A stretch of 64,000 nt of DNA from Saprospiraceae bacterium (GTDB lineage Bacteria; Bacteroidota; Bacteroidia; Chitinophagales; Saprospiraceae), in NCBI GenBank assembly GCA_016714765.1, contig JADKCF010000009.1, positions 1 through 64,000 of the forward strand, in the 5' to 3' direction. Below the pieces are notes generated by a model that searched no databases, had not been told where the DNA came from, and was given only the letters and a program-made list of their open reading frames with translations. Below, in pieces: positions 1 to 9,348 of this stretch. Made by a program: the position numbers and the translations under genes. Positions within the stretch are counted from its first letter, which is position 1. The number at the start of each line of letters is the position of its first letter.

Positions 1-1330
1 CTTCTTCGCAATCCATTCTGAAATGTACTCCTAGTGGTACCCTGGACCAGGCATTTTCCAAAGCCATTTCTTCAAAACTTGAAAATGTCCTTGGTGTACC
101 CTCAAATTCAGTTCTGTTTCTGTGACAATTGTCAGTCATGCCATAGTTGTACCCAAAAATATACCCCAAAGCCTCAGCCCCTGCTGCTCCCATCGTAGAG
201 TGTCCTGATGGATATGCAGGAAATGAAGGAGTCACTCCTTCCTCGCCTGTGAGTGGATTATACAAGTTAGGCTCCCAAGATGGATCGATGACTCGTTTGA
301 TATATGATTCGGGTCTTTCTACATTATAATGATATTTAGAATGCCAGCAGGCAATTCCAGCATCATTACTTGCCATACCGACCATTGCTGTCATCCATAC
401 CGCTGTTTCCAAATTACTTTTCTCCAGTTTTAGTACTTGATCTCCAATTGCCAGAAATCGAACCCCCGGACTGAAAGTAAGGTTTACCAAATCATCGCTC
501 CAAAATTCGCCAACCCACTCTGCCTCATATGATAGTGTCGGAGTGTTTTGTGCATAAACTTCCAGACCCTGTGCATACAGGTGCGATTTAGGATCGGCAC
601 TGTAAGGTATCGGAACTTTACAAAGCTTCTGATCAGCTTTCAAAGCGAAAGTTCTTGCCTTACCCCAGACACCTCCCATAGGTTTGCCCGGTCCCGGAAA
701 CGTCGGTTGCCAATCTCCGTCTTTTTTGTATTGATCTTCCCAGTTATATCCCTGGAACGGATCCAGATAATGGTCATGGCCTGTCACATCCGTTTTAGAA
801 TAATTCCATACAGCTTCAGCCACTTCTCTTCCTCTGTTGATTGATCTGTCATACACTTCAGCTGATACCTGTGATTTCCACTTCTCGTTAAATCTTTTGG
901 CTGTTGTGGTTATCAGGTTTAAGTGCTCCTGAGTTGCTTTGCCAAAAAATTTTGGCATTAAATATTCATATGAAGCATTCACAACCAATGGCCAACAATA
1001 TTCCTTGTTGGAATCAGCCTGAGGCACTTTAAAGCCAGCCCAATATTCATTAAAAGAATTAAATTCAGGCATTCCTGAAACAACACCTTCATAGGCTGAT
1101 AATCCTAAATAAGCAGTAGCTCTGGGGGCAGGACCTGGTCTATAACCAGCAGAATACCTTTCTATGTTTAGAAAAACTTCGTTCCACTCAAATATGACTT
1201 CATTGTCATAATCTGCCACTTTCCTAGAAACTGTAGTCTGATCTGTCTCTTCCACATCTTTTTTACAGGAAATGGTAACCAAACCTAAAATAGTAAATAA
1301 AAATAACCAACGGTAATTGATAATGTTCAT
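1..1330 (-). CDS. Vanadium-dependent haloperoxidase-like lipoprotein (C-terminus cut by window edge)
   Basis: This frame is open from its ATG at 1330 to the window edge, about 443 residues, and the last residues are missing. The N-terminus has a hydrophobic stretch ending in a lipobox-like TISC, so it is probably a lipoprotein. The haloperoxidase/acid-phosphatase signature is complete: K-x6-RP (KYHYNVERP), PSGH followed by S, and SR-x5-H (SRVPLGVH). These are the vanadate- or phosphate-binding residues of the PAP2 superfamily. The family oxidises halides with peroxide or hydrolyses phosphate; the substrate cannot be told from sequence. It is a close paralogue of the gene at 3599-4921, and the two flank a two-component system. 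Confidence 0.85.
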   Translation of the reverse strand, partial: MNIINYRWLFLFTILGLVTISCKKDVEETDQTTVSRKVADYDNEVIFEWNEVFLNIERYSAGYRPGPAPRATAYLGLSAYEGVVSGMPEFNSFNEYWAGFKVPQADSNKEYCWPLVVNASYEYLMPKFFGKATQEHLNLITTTAKRFNEKWKSQVSAEVYDRSINRGREVAEAVWNYSKTDVTGHDHYLDPFQGYNWEDQYKKDGDWQPTFPGPGKPMGGVWGKARTFALKADQKLCKVPIPYSADPKSHLYAQGLEVYAQNTPTLSYEAEWVGEFWSDDLVNLTFSPGVRFLAIGDQVLKLEKSNLETAVWMTAMVGMASNDAGIACWHSKYHYNVERPESYIKRVIDPSWEPNLYNPLTGEEGVTPSFPAYPSGHSTMGAAGAEALGYIFGYNYGMTDNCHRNRTEFEGTPRTFSSFEEMALENAWSRVPLGVHFRMDCEE

Positions 1331-1353
1331 GATAATTTTATTTGATTCGGGCA

Positions 1354-1361
1354 CAAAAGTA
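1354..1361 (-). promoter_or_regulatory. Bacteroidota -7 promoter element for the haloperoxidase gene
   Basis: On the minus strand this reads TACTTTTG, an exact match to the Bacteroidota -7 consensus TAnnTTTG. It lies 24 bases upstream of the ATG at 1330. The -33 element is not clear. Confidence 0.6.
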
Positions 1362-1447
1362 GGGGTGGATCGCCAATAAGTTCAGATTAGTTAATTAGAA
1401 AGTTATTAGAAAATTTCTAAGTTAAAAATTACCAGGCATTAAAGTCA

Positions 1448-1455
1448 TACTTTTG
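1448..1455 (+). promoter_or_regulatory. -7 promoter element for the response regulator/sensor kinase operon
   Basis: TACTTTTG matches TAnnTTTG. Transcription would begin near 1461, which rules out the longest possible TTG start at 1453 and supports the ATG at 1483. Confidence 0.6.
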
Positions 1456-1482
1456 GCACGTTTTATGACTTTAATGCATATA

Positions 1483-2160
1483 ATGACCATTTTAATAGTA
1501 GAAGACCAAAAAGGAATGCTGCAGTCGCTGAAACAGGGACTGGAAGAAAGCAACCTATATGTTGATACTGCTCAAAACGGGTTGGAAGGCAAAGAGCTCG
1601 CTTTCAGTAAAAAATATAATGTCATTGTACTGGACGTGATGATGCCCGGCTTAAGCGGCATAGAGCTATGCAAATTGTTGAGAAATTCAGGCGTACATAC
1701 TCCGATATTATTGATTTCTGCTTTAGACTCAGTAGATGATAAAATTGCAGGTTTGGAAGCAGGAGGTGATGATTATCTGGCAAAACCTTTTGATTTTAAT
1801 GAATTGCTTGCCCGGATAAAAGCCCTTGACCGCAGAAACAACAGTGATTACCTGAGTGACGGCATAAAAACAATCGAAGACCTGGAAGTAAATTTTGAAA
1901 CAAAGACAGCCACCAGGAATAAAACCCATCTCGATTTAACAAAAAAGGAATTCAGATTGCTGGAATTTTTTATTAAAAATGAAGGTAAATTAATTACTAA
2001 AACTGAAATCGCCACCAATGTTTGGGATATTGATTTTGATACAGGAACAAATATTGTAGAAGTGTACGTTAATTATTTAAGAAATAAAATAGATAAACTA
2101 CATGAAAAAAAACTGATACATACTAAATTTGGCATTGGATACATATTCAATCCAAAATAA
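1483..2160 (+). CDS. OmpR/PhoB-family response regulator
   Basis: This is a two-domain DNA-binding response regulator of 225 residues. The receiver domain fills residues 1-115, with acidic residues in VEDQ, the phosphoacceptor Asp51 in LDVMMPG and the conserved Lys101 in AKPFD. A winged-helix OmpR-type domain follows, with the usual TKKEFRLLEFF and VEVYVNYLRNKID segments. The start at 1483 gives the standard MTILIVEDQ beginning; a longer frame opens at 1453 but overlaps the promoter. It is followed two bases later by its sensor kinase. The flanking haloperoxidase genes are plausible targets, which is inference. Confidence 0.9.
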   Translation: MTILIVEDQKGMLQSLKQGLEESNLYVDTAQNGLEGKELAFSKKYNVIVLDVMMPGLSGIELCKLLRNSGVHTPILLISALDSVDDKIAGLEAGGDDYLAKPFDFNELLARIKALDRRNNSDYLSDGIKTIEDLEVNFETKTATRNKTHLDLTKKEFRLLEFFIKNEGKLITKTEIATNVWDIDFDTGTNIVEVYVNYLRNKIDKLHEKKLIHTKFGIGYIFNPK

Positions 2161-2162
2161 AT

Positions 2163-3542
2163 ATGCAGATCAGAACAAGATTAACATTATGGTATATAGG
2201 TATTTCTGCCTTGCTGCTGCTTTCGTCATTATTATTTATTTATTATAGTTTTAGAGGGCACCTATGGTCAGAATATTATAAAACCATGCAGTCTAAGGCC
2301 CTAATGACAGTAGCCATGCTGGTCAAGAACAACCCTGAATTAGGGCTTCATCAACATCAAAATAATGAAAACGAAATTTTGCCTTCTAAAGAAAACATCA
2401 TTGTTTATAATTCGGACTTTGAGAAACTATTTGCATTTCACCAGGATGAAGAAGTTTCCAAAGATATACTCAACTCGATAAAAAACAAAGGGGAACTCAA
2501 ATTTTCAATGAACAGTTTTGACGCATTGGGCATACGATACACTACAAATCATGATAAAGATCTGATCATCGTAGCAAAAGGCGTTTTTATGTCCGAAGAA
2601 CTTTTAAGACTCAGAAGAATTTTAGCTATCACATTCTTCCTGTTTTTGCTTGTCATTGCTGTTGCAGGATATTATTTTTCTGGCCAAGCCCTTCAACCCA
2701 TCACAAGAACGATGAATGAGTTGGATACCATTCTACCTTCAGATCTTTCCAAAAGACTACTTGTAGGTAAAAACAAAGATAAATTGACGCGACTTTCAGT
2801 CACTTTTAATAAATTGCTCGACAGGGTGGAAGATGTATTTAATATCCAGAAAGGGTTTTTGTCCAACATCTCTCACGAACTACGCAATCCTTTATCCTCT
2901 ATTATATCCAGAATTCAGGTCAATTTGTCACATGAAAGAACGCTGGATGATTACAAATTTTGTCTTCAATCAGTGATGCAAGATGCCGAAGACCTCGAAC
3001 ACATTTCTTCTCACCTTATGCAGCTAGCCCGTATTTCAACCGGCTCAGATAAAATTATATTTGGCCCTGTTCGTCTGGATGAAATTTTGTGGCAAGCAAA
3101 ATCCACAATCCTCAAAACCAATTCTGAATATACCTTCAAGTTTGAAACAAGCGCATTCCCCGAAAACCCTGAAGAATTGGTTATTTATGGAAATGAGGCA
3201 TTGCTCAAAACTGCATTCATTAATTTACTTGAAAATGCCTGTAAATTTTCACCTGACCATGCAGCAGTCATAAAAATTTTTCCGTCTTCATCGCAGGAGT
3301 TGGCAGTAGAAATTAAAGACAATGCTCAGGTCATTAAAGACGAAGAAAAAGAACAGATATTCAAGCCCTTTTATCGTAGTAATATGAATGATAAAATTAA
3401 AGGTTCTGGTATTGGTTTGTCCTTGGTAGCTTCCATAATAAATGTGCATCAAGCCCGATTGACCTTAAACAATCATCAGGACAAGGGCAATATCTTTACA
3501 GTATATTTTATAAAGGATCTTAACCCCGCCATTCAAACCTAA
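2163..3542 (+). CDS. Sensor histidine kinase, HAMP type
   Basis: This membrane histidine kinase has 459 residues. Transmembrane segments lie near residues 10-29 and 152-172 and enclose a periplasmic sensor region of about 120 residues. A HAMP-like linker, an H box with His near 238 (SNISHELRNP) and an HATPase domain follow, with an N box (NLLENACKFS) and a G2 box (GSGIGLSL). The G1 box is unusual: where DNGxGI is expected the sequence has DNAQVI, so the normal glycines are missing. The gene starts two bases after the response-regulator stop, so the pair is co-transcribed. Confidence 0.9.
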   Translation: MQIRTRLTLWYIGISALLLLSSLLFIYYSFRGHLWSEYYKTMQSKALMTVAMLVKNNPELGLHQHQNNENEILPSKENIIVYNSDFEKLFAFHQDEEVSKDILNSIKNKGELKFSMNSFDALGIRYTTNHDKDLIIVAKGVFMSEELLRLRRILAITFFLFLLVIAVAGYYFSGQALQPITRTMNELDTILPSDLSKRLLVGKNKDKLTRLSVTFNKLLDRVEDVFNIQKGFLSNISHELRNPLSSIISRIQVNLSHERTLDDYKFCLQSVMQDAEDLEHISSHLMQLARISTGSDKIIFGPVRLDEILWQAKSTILKTNSEYTFKFETSAFPENPEELVIYGNEALLKTAFINLLENACKFSPDHAAVIKIFPSSSQELAVEIKDNAQVIKDEEKEQIFKPFYRSNMNDKIKGSGIGLSLVASIINVHQARLTLNNHQDKGNIFTVYFIKDLNPAIQT

Positions 3543-3586
3543 AATAATTCTAATGAGATTCTAATTTTATCGATTTGTAAATGTAG

Positions 3587-3594
3587 TAATTTTG
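3587..3594 (+). promoter_or_regulatory. -7 promoter element for the second haloperoxidase gene
   Basis: TAATTTTG matches TAnnTTTG and lies only four bases before the GTG at 3599. The mRNA would be almost leaderless, or translation may begin at the TTG at 3629. Confidence 0.5.
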
Positions 3595-3598
3595 CACT

Positions 3599-4921
3599 GT
3601 GAGTGAAAATAAAAATATCAAGAACCTTTCTTTGAATTCCGGAATATGGGTTTACCTGTTGTCGGTTTTGTTTACATTGACATTTTCATCTTTCAATCCC
3701 CTCCAGCATGAGGAGCCGAGTTTTGATCAAAAAGTAAAATCCTTAACAACAGACTGGTATACACTATTTCTAAAGTTTGAAAGTAAAGATTTAAATGCCT
3801 ATGCCCCATTGTCTGCTGAAAAACTGTCATGGCTTGGTATCGCTGGTTATGTCACCTATATCGAACTACATCAGTCATTTGATAAAAAACAAGAGGATTG
3901 CCTTGTTACTTTAAATGAAATATATGCACACTACATACATCAAAGTTTTCCCAACCTTAATGCCAACGAAATCAATGAAATTTACAATTTAAAAAATCAA
4001 AAACGTGCTTTGGTTTCTCCTGAAGTCTCCTACGGAATGAAACAAAACGACCCGGCACTTCTAAAAATAATGCATGTAACAGATTCGATCCGGAAAGAAA
4101 AAACAACTTGTCATGACCCCTCTGAAACCATTAAAAAATCGTCTTTAAGCCCAGATTGGATGTTCCATTCCGACCATCCTGTTTTGCCGAACTGGGGAAC
4201 CAAACAAACTTTTGTAGCAGATAAATCATCTTCACCCATTAGGGCGCCATATTATGGTCGTCCATCTTTTGAAAAAGCACTTTACAGTGATGCACTAGAA
4301 ATATATAACTTGTCCTTAAATTTATCAAATGAAGACAAGTGGATTGCTGAATTTTGGAGTGATGACGTACGGGGTTTAACTTTTTCCCCAGCAGGAAGAT
4401 GGGTCTCCATTACTAACCAAATCTTGCAAAAATCAAATTTGACTGCCCCGGAAATATTAAAATTGTACCTGAAGCTTGGTGTAGGAATATATGATGCCGG
4501 AGTCATTTGCTGGTATAATAAATATTACTATTCCTTGCAAAGACCATCGAACTTTATCAATCAGCACATAGACCCATCATGGACCCCCTTACACGCAGAC
4601 CCTGATTTTCCTGCTTATCCCTCAGGTCATGCAGTATTTGGTGCTGTGTCTGCTACTATTCTTGAATATCATTTTGGTAAAGATCTTGCATTTACAGATA
4701 CTAGCCATCAAGACAGGGTCGAATTTCAAGGTGCTGCCAGGTCATTTCCAAGCCTGCAAGCCATGGCGATAGAAAATGCCTGGTCAAGAGTACTTATCGG
4801 CGTACATTATAAAGAAGATTGCGAAGCGGGTTTAAAATTGGGATATTATGTGGGAAAACTGGTAAATGACACTGACATAGAACAATTGATGGGTCTGCGA
4901 GCAAAACTGCCTATCCTGTAA
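3599..4921 (+). CDS. Vanadium-dependent haloperoxidase/PAP2-superfamily protein
   Basis: The protein has 440 residues with an N-terminal hydrophobic segment (VYLLSVLFTLTF) that suggests export. All three signature motifs are present: KYYYSLQRP with Lys308 and Arg315, PSGH at 341-344, and SRVLIGVH with Arg397 and His403. These bind vanadate in haloperoxidases or phosphate in related phosphatases. It is a paralogue of the lipoprotein gene at the window start and lies just downstream of a two-component system. No ATG is available near the start; GTG 3599 is used here, and TTG 3629 is an alternative that places the signal segment closer to the N-terminus. Confidence 0.85.
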   Translation: MSENKNIKNLSLNSGIWVYLLSVLFTLTFSSFNPLQHEEPSFDQKVKSLTTDWYTLFLKFESKDLNAYAPLSAEKLSWLGIAGYVTYIELHQSFDKKQEDCLVTLNEIYAHYIHQSFPNLNANEINEIYNLKNQKRALVSPEVSYGMKQNDPALLKIMHVTDSIRKEKTTCHDPSETIKKSSLSPDWMFHSDHPVLPNWGTKQTFVADKSSSPIRAPYYGRPSFEKALYSDALEIYNLSLNLSNEDKWIAEFWSDDVRGLTFSPAGRWVSITNQILQKSNLTAPEILKLYLKLGVGIYDAGVICWYNKYYYSLQRPSNFINQHIDPSWTPLHADPDFPAYPSGHAVFGAVSATILEYHFGKDLAFTDTSHQDRVEFQGAARSFPSLQAMAIENAWSRVLIGVHYKEDCEAGLKLGYYVGKLVNDTDIEQLMGLRAKLPIL

Positions 4922-4963
4922 GGTTTTCCCTCCTTGCTTTAAAAAGATTACTATCATACATAA

Positions 4964-4994
4964 TTGGCTTGTACAAGATCGTTGTGTACTTTTG
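4964..4994 (+). promoter_or_regulatory. Promoter with -33 and -7 elements for the TPR glycosyltransferase gene
   Basis: TTGG at 4964-4967, a 19-base spacer and TACTTTTG at 4987-4994 form a good Bacteroidota promoter 24 bases before the ATG at 5019. Confidence 0.65.
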
Positions 4995-5018
4995 CAATAC
5001 TAAAATTAAGAAAGTAGT

Positions 5019-6917
5019 ATGAAGCCACCGAAAAAAAAATCACCCGACCCGGAAACATACAAAGCCAATAACACAGTAGCAGAAAAAAAATGGACGTTGC
5101 AAATGCCCCTGCTATGTATCCCTATTTTGTTGGTACTGACTTACTTCACTTTTAAAAGTGCGCTAGACAATCAGTTTGTTAACTGGGATGACCAAGTATA
5201 TGTGGAAGAACAACCTCTGGTCCTAAGTAAAGAATACGCTAAACTTTGGAAAACGCCTGTATCTCTTAATTATCATCCTATCACGATGATTTCACTGGCC
5301 ATGCAGGTGCCTGCAGACACAAAAAAATTATCACCGGCACCATTTATTCACCTGAATATCTGGTTGCATATTTTGAACAGCCTCTTTGTTTTTTTACTTA
5401 TTTGGCTGATAAATGAAAAAAAATGGTTGGTAGCCTTACTCACTGCCGCGATTTTTGCAATCCATCCCATGCATGTAGAGTCTGTAGTCTGGGTATCTGA
5501 GCGTAAAGATGTATTATATACCTTGTTTTTCCTGCTAGGTTGCATCACTTACTGGCAATACCTGGAAAAAAATAATAAATCCTGGCTGGTGCTGACTTTT
5601 GCCTGCTTTGTCCTGAGTGTATTATCCAAAGCTATGGGTGTGGTTTTGCCCGTCGTGCTATTGTTGCTGGACTACTGGAAAGGTCGCAATCTCAAAGATG
5701 TCGCTATTTGGTTGGAAAAAATCCCATTTCTGGCAGTTTCCATATTTTTTGGACTCATGGCAGTGAGTGTACAGAGTGGAGGTAACTTCGGCGGATTGCT
5801 TACTCTGTACGGTGAAAAAACAAAAGCGGTGGCTGCTGCCGGGACTTTCAGTTTTTGGGAGAGATGCCAGTTTGCTTCCTATGGGTTTGTAAAATATATC
5901 TTGAAGTTTTTTAACCCCACTAAAATTTGTGCTTTCTACCCTTATCCTCCAGGTGACAAACTGGTTGGAATAGAGGCCATGGCTTATCCTCTCACGTTTG
6001 TCCTGATTTCAGGACTTACACTTTTTTCGGCTTTCAAATCCAGAATCTGGGCTTTTGGTATGGGTTTTTATTTTATTACTGTGGCCCTGGTCTTACAGTT
6101 TATGTCCGTGGGTCTTGCTATCATGGCGGACAGATATACCTATATTCCATACATTGGATTGGCGTTTATGATGGTATATGCTTTGGATAAATGGTCCGGT
6201 AACTTCTCACAGTATATGAAGTATTTGAATGTCACAGTATGTTCAGGATTTATCCTATTTCTTATCATCAAGACTAGATCACAAGTAGAAGTTTGGCAGA
6301 ACAGTGAGACACTTTGGACTCAAACCCTTCAATATTATCCCACCGAGGATCTGGCATTGGCCAATCGAGGCAACAACAGAGGAAAAACAGGCAACATTGC
6401 AGCAGCTATGGCTGACTTCGAAGCAGCAGTATCTGATGGGTGCAACAGAGCTGATGTGTATGAAGGCCTTGGGAATAGTTATGGAACACTAAGCGAACAA
6501 CAGCCTGACAAAAAATCAGAACTGGTCGCCAAGGCGATATCCATGTATCAAAAAGCCATCCAACTCGAACCCAATAACGGCCAGGTGAAATATAATCTGG
6601 GCATTGCACAGCTACAATCAGATCCTGCTGCATCAGAAGTAGCATTTACCGAAGCCATAAAGTTAATGCCTTATAAAGAAGCAGATATTTTGCCGGTTCT
6701 CGGTATGAGCCAAGTGAATTCTGGAAAATATGTAGAAGCCACCCGTACATTAACTAAGGCTATTACTGGTGGTAATAAAACCGAATCAGTTATATACAAC
6801 CGCGCTTTGGCAAATCTCGGGGCAGGAAACACAGAGGCTGCCAAAGCTGATTTTAATGCCGTTTTATTGATCAATCCGGGAAATCAGGATGCAAAAAACC
6901 GATTGAGTGCAATGTGA
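5019..6917 (+). CDS. GT-C-type membrane glycosyltransferase with C-terminal TPR repeats (TMTC-like)
   Basis: The protein has 632 residues. A lysine-rich cytoplasmic start is followed by about ten membrane helices up to residue 420, then soluble TPR-like repeats up to the end (for example the AISMYQKAIQLEPNNG and AKADFNAVLLINPGN helices). The first loop carries NWDDQVYV, the acidic pair expected of GT-C glycosyltransferases, and a HPMHVESVVWVSERKDVL segment resembles the TMTC protein O-mannosyltransferases. A role in lipid-linked sugar transfer to exported proteins is likely but the substrate is unknown. It is a single-gene unit with its own promoter, convergent with the next gene. Confidence 0.75.
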   Translation: MKPPKKKSPDPETYKANNTVAEKKWTLQMPLLCIPILLVLTYFTFKSALDNQFVNWDDQVYVEEQPLVLSKEYAKLWKTPVSLNYHPITMISLAMQVPADTKKLSPAPFIHLNIWLHILNSLFVFLLIWLINEKKWLVALLTAAIFAIHPMHVESVVWVSERKDVLYTLFFLLGCITYWQYLEKNNKSWLVLTFACFVLSVLSKAMGVVLPVVLLLLDYWKGRNLKDVAIWLEKIPFLAVSIFFGLMAVSVQSGGNFGGLLTLYGEKTKAVAAAGTFSFWERCQFASYGFVKYILKFFNPTKICAFYPYPPGDKLVGIEAMAYPLTFVLISGLTLFSAFKSRIWAFGMGFYFITVALVLQFMSVGLAIMADRYTYIPYIGLAFMMVYALDKWSGNFSQYMKYLNVTVCSGFILFLIIKTRSQVEVWQNSETLWTQTLQYYPTEDLALANRGNNRGKTGNIAAAMADFEAAVSDGCNRADVYEGLGNSYGTLSEQQPDKKSELVAKAISMYQKAIQLEPNNGQVKYNLGIAQLQSDPAASEVAFTEAIKLMPYKEADILPVLGMSQVNSGKYVEATRTLTKAITGGNKTESVIYNRALANLGAGNTEAAKADFNAVLLINPGNQDAKNRLSAM

Positions 6918-6996
6918 GGTAAAGTGATTAACTTTTGATGTCTATGGTCAGCAAAAGCCTTTAAAAGTGGTTTTCTAGTCTGGCTTGCTCCTATTA

Positions 6997-7992
6997 TTAA
7001 GAGACACTAAGCGAAAAACAATACCTCAGTGTCTTCAATTCCTCTTCAAAATTCAAATAGGAATGAGTTTGAAGTAATCTTTCTATCTGTACAGTCACCT
7101 CCTGCACAAATTGCTGATGATTGTCTGTACTTGCATTGAATGGTCTGTGGCCGCAGGATGTCAGAATTTTGGATATCTGATGTGTCAGCTGAGTCGTCTC
7201 TTTGTCAAAATAGTGTTCACAAAATTTTTCCCAGATATAATCTATTGCTGATTCATTGGGATGAATAAGGTCCTTTTCGTAGTACCTGTAATCCCTGAGA
7301 TCATCCATCATCCACTCGTAAGCGGGAAAGTAACTGACTCCTGAGTTTGCTCCAACCAATGTTTCAATACAATTTATAAGCCTTGCCTTACTTCTGGTAT
7401 TCTCTATGATACCATCTTTTATATGCCTCACTGGGCTGACTGTAAGTATGATTTGGATATCCGGACTGATTTCCCTAAGCTGTCGGATTGCATGATCCAG
7501 TTGCCTTGTAATCTCATCTGTAGCAACCTCTTCCTTTACGTACATAGACGGAGGCATTTTATGACAATTGGCGACTAACTCACCCGTGCTCCTTAACCTG
7601 TATCCTGTAGAGGTACCCAAGGTAATGAATACATAAGAGGTCTCCTTTAGTTCTTCATGCATGGTAGCTATTGTGTGGTTAATTTTCTGGCCAGCTCCAG
7701 CTTTATTTACATCCGAAAGCATACTGTGAAAATCAGGGTGCACATAAACTCCCTGAGATAATAATAGCTCATCTTCAGATATTATTTTTTTTTCAATGGT
7801 GTATTTTAATGCTTTTGCTATAGCTACAGGATGGAAGATGGTACCAAAAGGATTGGAAATTGATTTAAATTTATATTTTTGCAATCTGTCACCGATATTT
7901 TGCGAAAAGCAGGACCCCAGCAGCAAGATCTTGTGGTGATGACTTATTTTATGGACGGACTCTGGAATTCTGAGTTCTGTGCGGAATAACAT
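6997..7992 (-). CDS. GSCFA-domain protein
   Basis: The 331-residue protein carries the name-giving motif GSCFSQNIG near residues 27-35, then ITLGTSTG and a C-terminal DLIHPNESAIDYIWEKF segment. This pattern resembles SGNH-type esterases, with a Ser near the N-terminus and a late His. The family is common in Bacteroidota, and its substrate is unknown. No signal peptide is seen, so it is probably cytoplasmic. It is divergent from the next gene with only 32 bases between the two starts, so the promoters must overlap. Confidence 0.8.
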   Translation of the reverse strand: MLFRTELRIPESVHKISHHHKILLLGSCFSQNIGDRLQKYKFKSISNPFGTIFHPVAIAKALKYTIEKKIISEDELLLSQGVYVHPDFHSMLSDVNKAGAGQKINHTIATMHEELKETSYVFITLGTSTGYRLRSTGELVANCHKMPPSMYVKEEVATDEITRQLDHAIRQLREISPDIQIILTVSPVRHIKDGIIENTRSKARLINCIETLVGANSGVSYFPAYEWMMDDLRDYRYYEKDLIHPNESAIDYIWEKFCEHYFDKETTQLTHQISKILTSCGHRPFNASTDNHQQFVQEVTVQIERLLQTHSYLNFEEELKTLRYCFSLSVS

Positions 7993-8024
7993 ATGATGGG
8001 TTCAGTGATTAATAAATTGTAAAA

Positions 8025-9347
8025 ATGGGTATTTTTTCCAAATTTTTTGAACAAAAGCGTAAATCTTCGGATCCGGAGCTTCAGTTTGGGAGATATACAG
8101 ACACCTATAAAACAGATGACAAATACAAAAGTTGGGACATAGCAATAGAACACTTTGAAAATGAGAAATATCTGGTATCTTACACTCATTTTCTGGATTT
8201 TCTCAAATCAGATTCGCATCAGAATGTCAGTTATACAACAGAAAATGGTAAAATTCTCTTCTCAATCTATCAGGGATCAAAACTCATAAGTGGAGAAGCA
8301 GATTTTAAAAAATGTAAAGCTGAAGCCAAAATTGTGAAAACAAAAATACTGCCTCTTGGTCTGATGAGGCAGTTGCTAGAAGAGAACTTCGATCTGAGGT
8401 ATACCCGGTATACCATAGATGACGACGATTGTATCAGTCTGAAGTTCGACACATTTGTTGAGGATGGTTCACCTCACAAAATTTATCAGGCGCTCAAAGA
8501 ACTAGCCACAGAAGCAGACAGGAAAGACGACTTATTGATGGACACATTCGAAGGTCTCGAACCCATCAATAACAATCATACGAGGCCAATTTCGGATAAT
8601 GAAAAAAAAATCAAATACCACTTTTTTAAAAAATGGTGCGATAATGTTTTGCATGAGATTGACCTCGGCAAACTCAACCCCTTTCTTTATCCGGGAGGTA
8701 TTTCGTTCCTGATTCTGGATTTTCTCTACAAAACGGATTATCTTATCAAACCTGAAGGTAAGGTGATGGAACAAATAAGGGAAGGACATGACTTATTTTT
8801 TAATGAAAGCCTACTTACTGTACACGAAAAGAATAAAATACTGATCAAAATGGTCAGAGACCTCGAAAAGGTTACCGCTGAAAGCCTTGCCAAAGAGCTC
8901 TACGAAGTCAACTCTACATTCGGCACTTCGATGCCGGAAGGTCATCAGCGACTAGTAGACATCATTGATGCACAAATGACTGACTTTGACTGGTATTACG
9001 AAAATAAATTCCATACTTTTGCTAATGCTATTTGTGGTTATGTAGCCGGTTTTTCATTGTTTGCATACTCACTTCCCGAACCGTCCAAAGCTTTGTTGAA
9101 GTTATTCTATATGATCACTGAAAATAAGTATTTCAATGAGTTGGGATTCAATGAGGAGTATTATCTGAATGACGTCTTTTATCCCAAAAATATACATCAA
9201 GCTATAAAATACATTATAACAGACAATAAAGAAAAGTATCCGGGTATTCAGGTGGATAACAGGTATTTACAATATGATGATCTGCCAACCTTCAGTCGCA
9301 GTTTTCTGCAGATGATCACCAATATGCAGTATCCGGAATATTTATAA
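8025..9347 (+). CDS. Uncharacterised protein paired with an HtrA-like protease
   Basis: I do not recognise this 440-residue protein. There is no signal peptide or membrane segment. Residues 20-160 alternate short strands and helices in a way that recalls the YbjN/CesT chaperone-like fold (a resemblance by eye only). The rest is mostly helical, with many aromatic and charged residues. It ends one base before the start of the serine protease gene, so the two are translationally linked, and the protease also has a C-terminal region of similar appearance. A chaperone, adaptor or substrate role for the protease is inference. Confidence 0.7.
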   Translation: MGIFSKFFEQKRKSSDPELQFGRYTDTYKTDDKYKSWDIAIEHFENEKYLVSYTHFLDFLKSDSHQNVSYTTENGKILFSIYQGSKLISGEADFKKCKAEAKIVKTKILPLGLMRQLLEENFDLRYTRYTIDDDDCISLKFDTFVEDGSPHKIYQALKELATEADRKDDLLMDTFEGLEPINNNHTRPISDNEKKIKYHFFKKWCDNVLHEIDLGKLNPFLYPGGISFLILDFLYKTDYLIKPEGKVMEQIREGHDLFFNESLLTVHEKNKILIKMVRDLEKVTAESLAKELYEVNSTFGTSMPEGHQRLVDIIDAQMTDFDWYYENKFHTFANAICGYVAGFSLFAYSLPEPSKALLKLFYMITENKYFNELGFNEEYYLNDVFYPKNIHQAIKYIITDNKEKYPGIQVDNRYLQYDDLPTFSRSFLQMITNMQYPEYL

Positions 9348-9348
9348 T

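Noticed and set aside
548..844. Plus-strand frame of 98 codons over the haloperoxidase gene
   Set aside because: The minus-strand frame is open over the whole stretch and carries the family motifs, so this frame is a shadow.
1453..1482. Longer N-terminus for the response regulator
   Set aside because: The TTG start overlaps the -7 promoter element, and the family start MTILIVEDQ lies at 1483.
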